Assembly (NCBI GenBank): GCA_029948255.1
Contig: JALIZF010001292.1
Coordinates: 1-64,000, forward strand
Length of the DNA: 64,000 nt
Direction: 5' to 3'
From: Telmatactis stephensoni
Lineage: Eukaryota > Cnidaria > Anthozoa > Actiniaria > Isophelliidae
Shown here: piece by piece, positions 58,843-64,000 of the stretch
How positions within the stretch are numbered: position 1 is the stretch's first letter
Layout: every line of letters starts with the position of its first letter
Notes under the pieces: generated by a model
Seen by the model: only the letters and a program-made list of their open reading frames with translations
The model's database searches: none
Told to the model about the DNA's origin: nothing
Translations under genes and position numbers: made by a program

Positions 58843-59447
58843 TAGAGTAGATTTCGTATGACTGTGAAAACGGCACCGTGTGGTCATGCGGAACAGTTAC
58901 GGCAGGAATTTCGAATAATAGAAGAGAGTTTAAGATTCACGTAAACGCTAAACGGTGGACCGCAGAGAGGATCACGTGACCTGCTGTCTTTTCCGGCGTT
59001 GCCGCTTTGATCGATGCGATGGTGAGTCATTTCGTGTTTGCCGTAAAAGTGAAACATCACTCTCTCATTTGCGTGCCAATCACACAACGACAGGTACGAA
59101 AAAGTAGTACGTGATCCTCTCTGCCGTCCGCCGTTTCCATTTTACGTGAATCTTCACCTCTACAGAGTTTAAAATTTACGAAAACGGCGGAGAGGTCTGG
59201 TTTTGTGTGTTTGGCACTCAAATGAAAGGGTGACTTTTCACCTTTACGTCAAATGCAAAATGATTAGGCATCGCGTTAAAACGGCAACGCCAGACGCGAC
59301 GGCGAAAAAGCAGGTCACGTGATTCTGTCGGCTTCCGTTTGCGTGAATCTTAATATCTCTTATGTTTTTATCTTGAGACAACACGACACTGACACGGTCA
59401 CGGTACGGCGCGGTCCGTTTCACACTCATACAAAATCTGCTTTATAA
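58843..59447. mobile_element. Full-length copy (about 600 bp) of the AGAGCAGATTTC-ended foldback family
   Basis: Left end TAGAGTAGATTTCGTATGAC, right end CGTTTCACACTCATACAAAA then TCTGCTTTATA. Between them lie further inverted blocks: ATTCACGTAAACG near 58933 mirrors ACGTGAATCT near 59150, each next to GATCACGTGACC-type sequence. No transposase, so nonautonomous. Confidence 0.7.
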
Positions 59448-60002
59448 CCATCATACATTGCACACCAAGTCTAACAATTGAATCCTCTCCCTTCCCCTCT
59501 TGGGCTGCTAAAAATTCTAGGGCCGCCAGCGGTTACAGCCATTATGAGCAACAAAAGAACCGCTTTTACGAACGAAATTCTAACGCAACTTTTACGCAGT
59601 GCAATATATACGCAGTGCAATAGACAGTGCAATAGACAGTGCAATATACTACACGTAGGCTTAGTTTACAGTCGTTGAGGTTAGTGCGCGGTCCCTTGAA
59701 GTGAAAAGAATTGTCAACAAGTTCCATGCCTTATTCCGGTTTGATAAAGTCCATAAATTGGACCACTCATATTATATCATCTGCTGCATCTACCTAGGAA
59801 ATAATTGCCCGTTATGGTTTGAATTTCTAATTGGTTCATTTATATTTTTCCTAGTCCATTATCATGCATTACCATATACAAAAACAAAGGAAAATAAAAA
59901 CTGAACGAAGGATAAAATTGAACCACAACACGTACTTCAGTATCAGAGAAATTATAGAGATCACTTCGTATGAAGCCACATAGTTCTAGAAGAATAAATA
60001 GC

Positions 60003-60679
60003 TCACTTAAATTGGCGTGTTGGCTCGAGTAGAGACATGCTTGAAATCATGCTACCAAATAATACTTGCAGTCTTTCCCGCGGACCACGTTTCACAACCG
60101 TTTTCTGTTACAAAAAGTAAGAGGTAGAATTTTGAAAGTGAATTGCAAGAATTTCTATCGAAAATGGAAATTATTAAATCAGCCCGATATAACAAGATCC
60201 CTGCAGCCAAACTAAAAAGCGTCAAGATCCAAATAAATACAGACATTTAGCGTGGAAGATGTAGCTTCTGTAAAACGTTTTACCTTGTAAATGGTTTTTG
60301 TACGCGAAGTGAAGTAGGAGATTTTTGTCCTTCTTTCAAATGTAGACTGCTTTTGAGCAGTGATATTTTGCCATCTACAGTACCCTCGATGAAAACAATT
60401 TAAGACGGTACTCTGGCGGTAGGCAGACTGTTGCATTTAAGGTACTTGAACACAATTTGGAAGTACGAGATCGCAAACTGATATAAATTTCTTGAATTTG
60501 ATATGCAAATAAACTTTAAACCAAAAACAGAGACAGACATATTCTCTATATGGTCGAAGTATCTCGAGGTCAGGAAACTCCAAAGCATTGTTGTAAGAAA
60601 TTGATGGTAGCAAAGACGTTGTTTTTGAAGATCGTTTAAAAAAACCCGCATCGTACCTGTTGCCACAATAATAGTCCAT
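60003..60679 (-). CDS. Candidate short three-exon gene, unrecognised
   Basis: 60657-60679 (ATG, donor AACAG|GTACG), 60284-60374 (TGTAG|ATGG ... TACAAG|GTAAAA) and 60003-60104 (GTAACAG|AAAA to TGA) join in frame into 71 codons (start MDYYCGNRWQNITAQKQSTF). Splice sites are acceptable but not strong, and the product matches nothing I know. Confidence 0.15.
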
Positions 60680-60684
60680 TGCAT

Positions 60685-60962
60685 TAAACACGTAGCAGTG
60701 CGCAATACTGTCAAATTTTAACGCAACAATATTGTACTAAAACACGTAGGCATGCGCACTGCTGTTCATTTTTAACGCAACGATATTGTACTAAAACACG
60801 TAGGCATGCGCACTGCTGTTCATTTTTAACGCAACGATATTGTACTAAAACACGTAGGCATGCGCACTGCTGTTAATTTTTGACGCAACAATATTGTACT
60901 AAAACACGTAGGCATGCGCACTGCTGTTAATTTTTGACGCAACAATATTGCACTAACTTACG
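60685..60962. repeat. 54-bp tandem repeat, about 5 copies
   Basis: Unit AACGCAACGATATTGTACTA followed by AAACACGTAGGCATGCGCAC and TGCTGTTCATTTTT. Copies start at about 60720, 60774, 60828, 60882 and 60936; the outermost is diverged. Confidence 0.93.
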
Positions 60963-60999
60963 CATCCGCGCGCCATATTACACTACACCAATTTTTAAC

Positions 61000-62640
61000 T
61001 CTACAATATATCGTTTAATTTATATGTTGTCTAATTTAATATTCTCTTTAGCATTTTTGAAATATAGTAGAATGTTGTTAATGATGTAGAACATTAATAC
61101 CAGGGCTGACTTCTGAAACTCCCAGCATGCTCTGCTATCATCGAGCATGCGAAATAGTTGAATAAATTCACTAGCAAAAACAGCAATTTGGAGTTTGGTT
61201 GTTTTCGTGTTGTTTAACTTTTAAAACCATTTTGGCAGATAGCTATAAGTAAAAAGTGAGCGATTACTGAAAAAATATCCGACATCTAATTGATTATAGA
61301 TCTTTCGTTGACATATACGACGGAATAACAGACTAATAGTTTTATGAACCTCAAATTAAATGTCAAAGTGTTTATACAATAATCTTGTTTATCAGTCTAA
61401 TACTCAGTCTGAACGAGAAAGCTCAGATGCAAATACGAGCAACATACAGAACTCTTAAGGGAATTCAATGTGAGGCAGATAAACTAACACTTGGAAATAT
61501 TCCTGAGGAAAAGTAAGTACTGGTAGGTCTTCGGGGATGAAAGTTGATTCAACATTTGCTTTAACGTTGAATAGCAGTGTTTGCCATCCCCTTTCAACCG
61601 TGTTGAAACGTGTTGAATTAATATTGAATTGATTTTGAATGAGTTTAAAAGCGATTAGACTTTGCTCCAACATCCTTTCAACATTTCATTTGCTCTCATG
61701 AATGTTCAATGGCCTGGAGTTGAAGCCGTTTGCCACCCTCTTGAGGAATTATAATGAGGATAGTGAAAACTCCTTAACTTTAGCGTCCAAAAACGATCCT
61801 TGAGGCAAGCCAATGCCGCAGCATTCTTTATATGTTGCAATCAGTAGGGATAAGAACTGTACATTTTGCTAGTTATTATGCATCACTCAAGAAAGAATTT
61901 CACAAAAAACGTGTAAAATTAACTCATCTATTCAGGTTAAGTAAATCAGTAGCATGGAAATTATTTCACTTTTTTCCCCATGTATGGGACGTACCTCTGG
62001 AGTCGTTAATAAGGACCTCAATTGAAAGACGAACACTCCGTTTACTTTCAAACAAACAACAGAGTAAAAAGGTCACATAATTTTCTTGTCAGTTTGACAA
62101 TATGTTGAGTTGAGGTCTCTGCGTTGCTCGACGTCCGTCATCATACAATTTTTATTGTCCTCAGTTGTCTCTGGTAGTCGTTATAAATTTTTTATTTTAT
62201 TTTCCCTGAGGATATTAAGAGAAAATTAAAGAAATATATCCCAGCTACCAGGGACAGCTCGCATTCATAGAAAGAGGACTAAGAGTTTAGTATACGTTAA
62301 ACAATCAAAAAATGACGCAAAAAACAATCAGAACAGACGTCAAGTAATGGCAAACTCTGCCAGCGAAATTCTCGCACGTGCGTGATGACTAATTTCGTTT
62401 TTCTTGGGCGACGAACTACAGTTGATGAAAACAAAAAAATATATATTTCAAGTTACCAATATCTCATACAAAGCAACATTTCTTCCCGATAAGTCGATAT
62501 TAATTTCAATCAACATCGTTGCTACCCACCATAAGAAGCTTCAATTCAGTCAATTACGCGGTGATCTGTAAACCGTGCGTCGAGGTTTGGCTAACCTGAA
62601 ACCACGGGCAGTGTTCACCTGTAGTTCTACAGGAAATTTT
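61000..62640. other. Intergenic DNA; one weak 82-codon frame
   Basis: AT-rich. The frame at 61832-62080 (+) has an ATG and a coding-like composition (start MLQSVGIRTVHFASY) but no recognisable domain and no promoter or splice context. Otherwise nothing seen. Confidence 0.35.
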
Positions 62641-62649
62641 AGCAGGAAC

Positions 62650-62726
62650 TCAGAAAGAAACTCAGAAAGAAAGAAAGAAAGAAATGAGGAAAGAAAGAAA
62701 GAAAGAAATGAGGAAAGAAAGAAAGG
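62650..62726. repeat. (AAAG)n with GAAATGAGG interruptions
   Basis: Simple repeat of AAAG units, in duplicated blocks. Confidence 0.88.
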
Positions 62727-63131
62727 ACTTCATCTCATCTTACGTCTTGTCTTTCTCCCTGATTCCAGCTGTTGAGGTCTTTTATAATTGATCTTGCAAG
62801 ATATTACTCATACATGCGGTAAATTTACAAACAGCCAGAGAACGTCCCACGTTTAAATTAAGTGCTAACAAATTTGATGGATGTAGTAAAACTATTTCTG
62901 TACATTACCCTTTGCGGCAAAAACGTCACTGACAACAAATTACTTTGCATTTGTTAGCATCAAAACTGTTCTCTTTCAATAACGTATTGTGAAATTACTC
63001 ACCATCAGATGGGACAGCTGGGAACTAATTATGCGCATGAGTCGGCAATCAGGATTGTATTAGCGTAGGATCCCCCTAACCGCCAGTTACCTTGGCTAGA
63101 TTGTATATACCTATTTCAATTAATGTTGTCG

Positions 63132-63418
63132 GCAAAAGCTTACGCAACTCACCCGAAAGGGAGTATCGGGTAGGAATTACTAAAGCTATAAAACCACACC
63201 GCAAATCAGCCATACGACAACTCAAAATAGCTTACCTTGACCTTAAACACTTAAGAACTTTACTTGTTGGCGCTAAAATCAAGACCCCACCTAAGAGAGT
63301 AATTTTTTTGCCTACTACCCATACTCCTTTTCGGCCTTGTCGCATAAGCTTGAGACCTCTCGTACGAAAAGCTGCAAAGTCGTTTGGAGGAAAGGTTGAA
63401 AAACCCTCATTTCAGTAA
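63132..63418 (+). CDS. Candidate 3'-terminal exon, unrecognised basic protein
   Basis: Open for about 96 codons without an ATG, ending in TAA, with rich Arg/Lys/Pro/Leu content (ITKAIKPHRKSAIRQLKIAY) unlike the surrounding AT-rich noise. A possible acceptor is GGCAAAAG| at 63139. Upstream exons are not identified. Confidence 0.22.
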
Positions 63419-63419
63419 T

Positions 63420-64000
63420 ACAGTAAAATTAATTTTAACAGCCCCTGCGTGTACTGAGTCCAAGAGTTTTTGGTACATGTCCACACACGTTTTATGACGT
63501 CATACCGCTGATAGAAAAGCTTCAATCACATTGTGGGCGATGTAAATATGATCATCTTAAAAACCCAAAAATAGGCCTGTAGCACAGTTTATAAGTGCTG
63601 TTTTAGTTATCTATTGACGTAATAACATAAATTTTAGTTTTAGATTCTTTTAAAAATTATGCAATTTGATGTCAAAAGTAACAGAATCAAATGCAATAAT
63701 TTTAATCTTTAACAAACAAATTAAATTCCTTTGAAGTTTTCTTTGAAAAATATTGACTTGAGTGACATTTATTTTAATTAAAATTAACTGCTCGTAATGT
63801 TGAAAGTTTAAAGAGGTTTTTCGGCATCCTTTTTCGATACAGATTTTTTGTGAATTTCGTGAATACCTTGCCTTACTGTGGTCAATTCAATTTACAATTG
63901 CTGGATTTGTTTTAAGTGAGTCAATGTGGTTTTACTTGTTATACGTGTGGTCAGCATATTGTCATCCACTTCATCCATGTACAAATAAAGTTACAATTTG
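63420..64000. other. AT-rich flank, nothing seen
   Basis: No open frame, repeat or element recognised. Confidence 0.5.

Overview
This window is animal nuclear DNA: AT-rich, with intron-split genes, GT..AG splice sites, secreted and membrane protein families typical of metazoans, and many short transposon relics and simple repeats. The gene content (a secreted CUB/MAM protein, two rhodopsin-type receptors, a PXK/Slob-like pseudokinase) suits a marine invertebrate. I favour an anthozoan cnidarian (coral or sea anemone), but that is inference; no sequence here names the species.

Layout. (1) 0.9-10.8 kb, minus strand: a complete 15-exon gene for an 813-residue secreted protein, signal peptide-CUB-MAM-CUB-MAM-CUB-CUB, with a TATA box and poly(A) signals. 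The first CUB-MAM block appears to have been duplicated: exon sizes and phases repeat, and one pair of introns still shows homology. A 25-bp array of 13 copies starts exactly on one 5' splice site. (2) 11-22 kb: gene-poor. Two large arrays of a GTACC-based 7-8 bp unit (14.3-16.2 and 18.3-20.9 kb) lie in opposite orientation. Remnants of a dispersed foldback transposon lie at the outer edges, with a 41-bp direct repeat further out. (3) 22.7-25.0 kb, plus strand: a two-exon receptor resembling prostanoid receptors. (4) 26.5-28.3 kb: a long, nearly perfect inverted repeat with arms of about 660 bp. (5) 28.6-37.8 kb, plus strand: a 15-exon gene for a 483-residue membrane-anchored pseudokinase ending in a proline-rich stretch and a WH2 motif. 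(6) 39.2-40.3 kb, plus strand: a two-exon gene for a 170-residue single-pass membrane protein I do not recognise. (7) 42.9-44.9 kb, minus strand: an intronless peptide-receptor-like GPCR with a long tail carrying four 14-residue repeats. (8) 45-64 kb: mostly noncoding, with several TTA-flanked MITEs, tandem repeats and a few unrecognised candidate exons.

The five well-supported genes are independent, each with its own introns and on mixed strands; I see no operon or pathway joining them. The most unusual material is structural: the opposed GTACC arrays, the 660-bp-arm inverted repeat, and tandem arrays sitting on a 5' splice site in one gene and at a 3' splice site in another.
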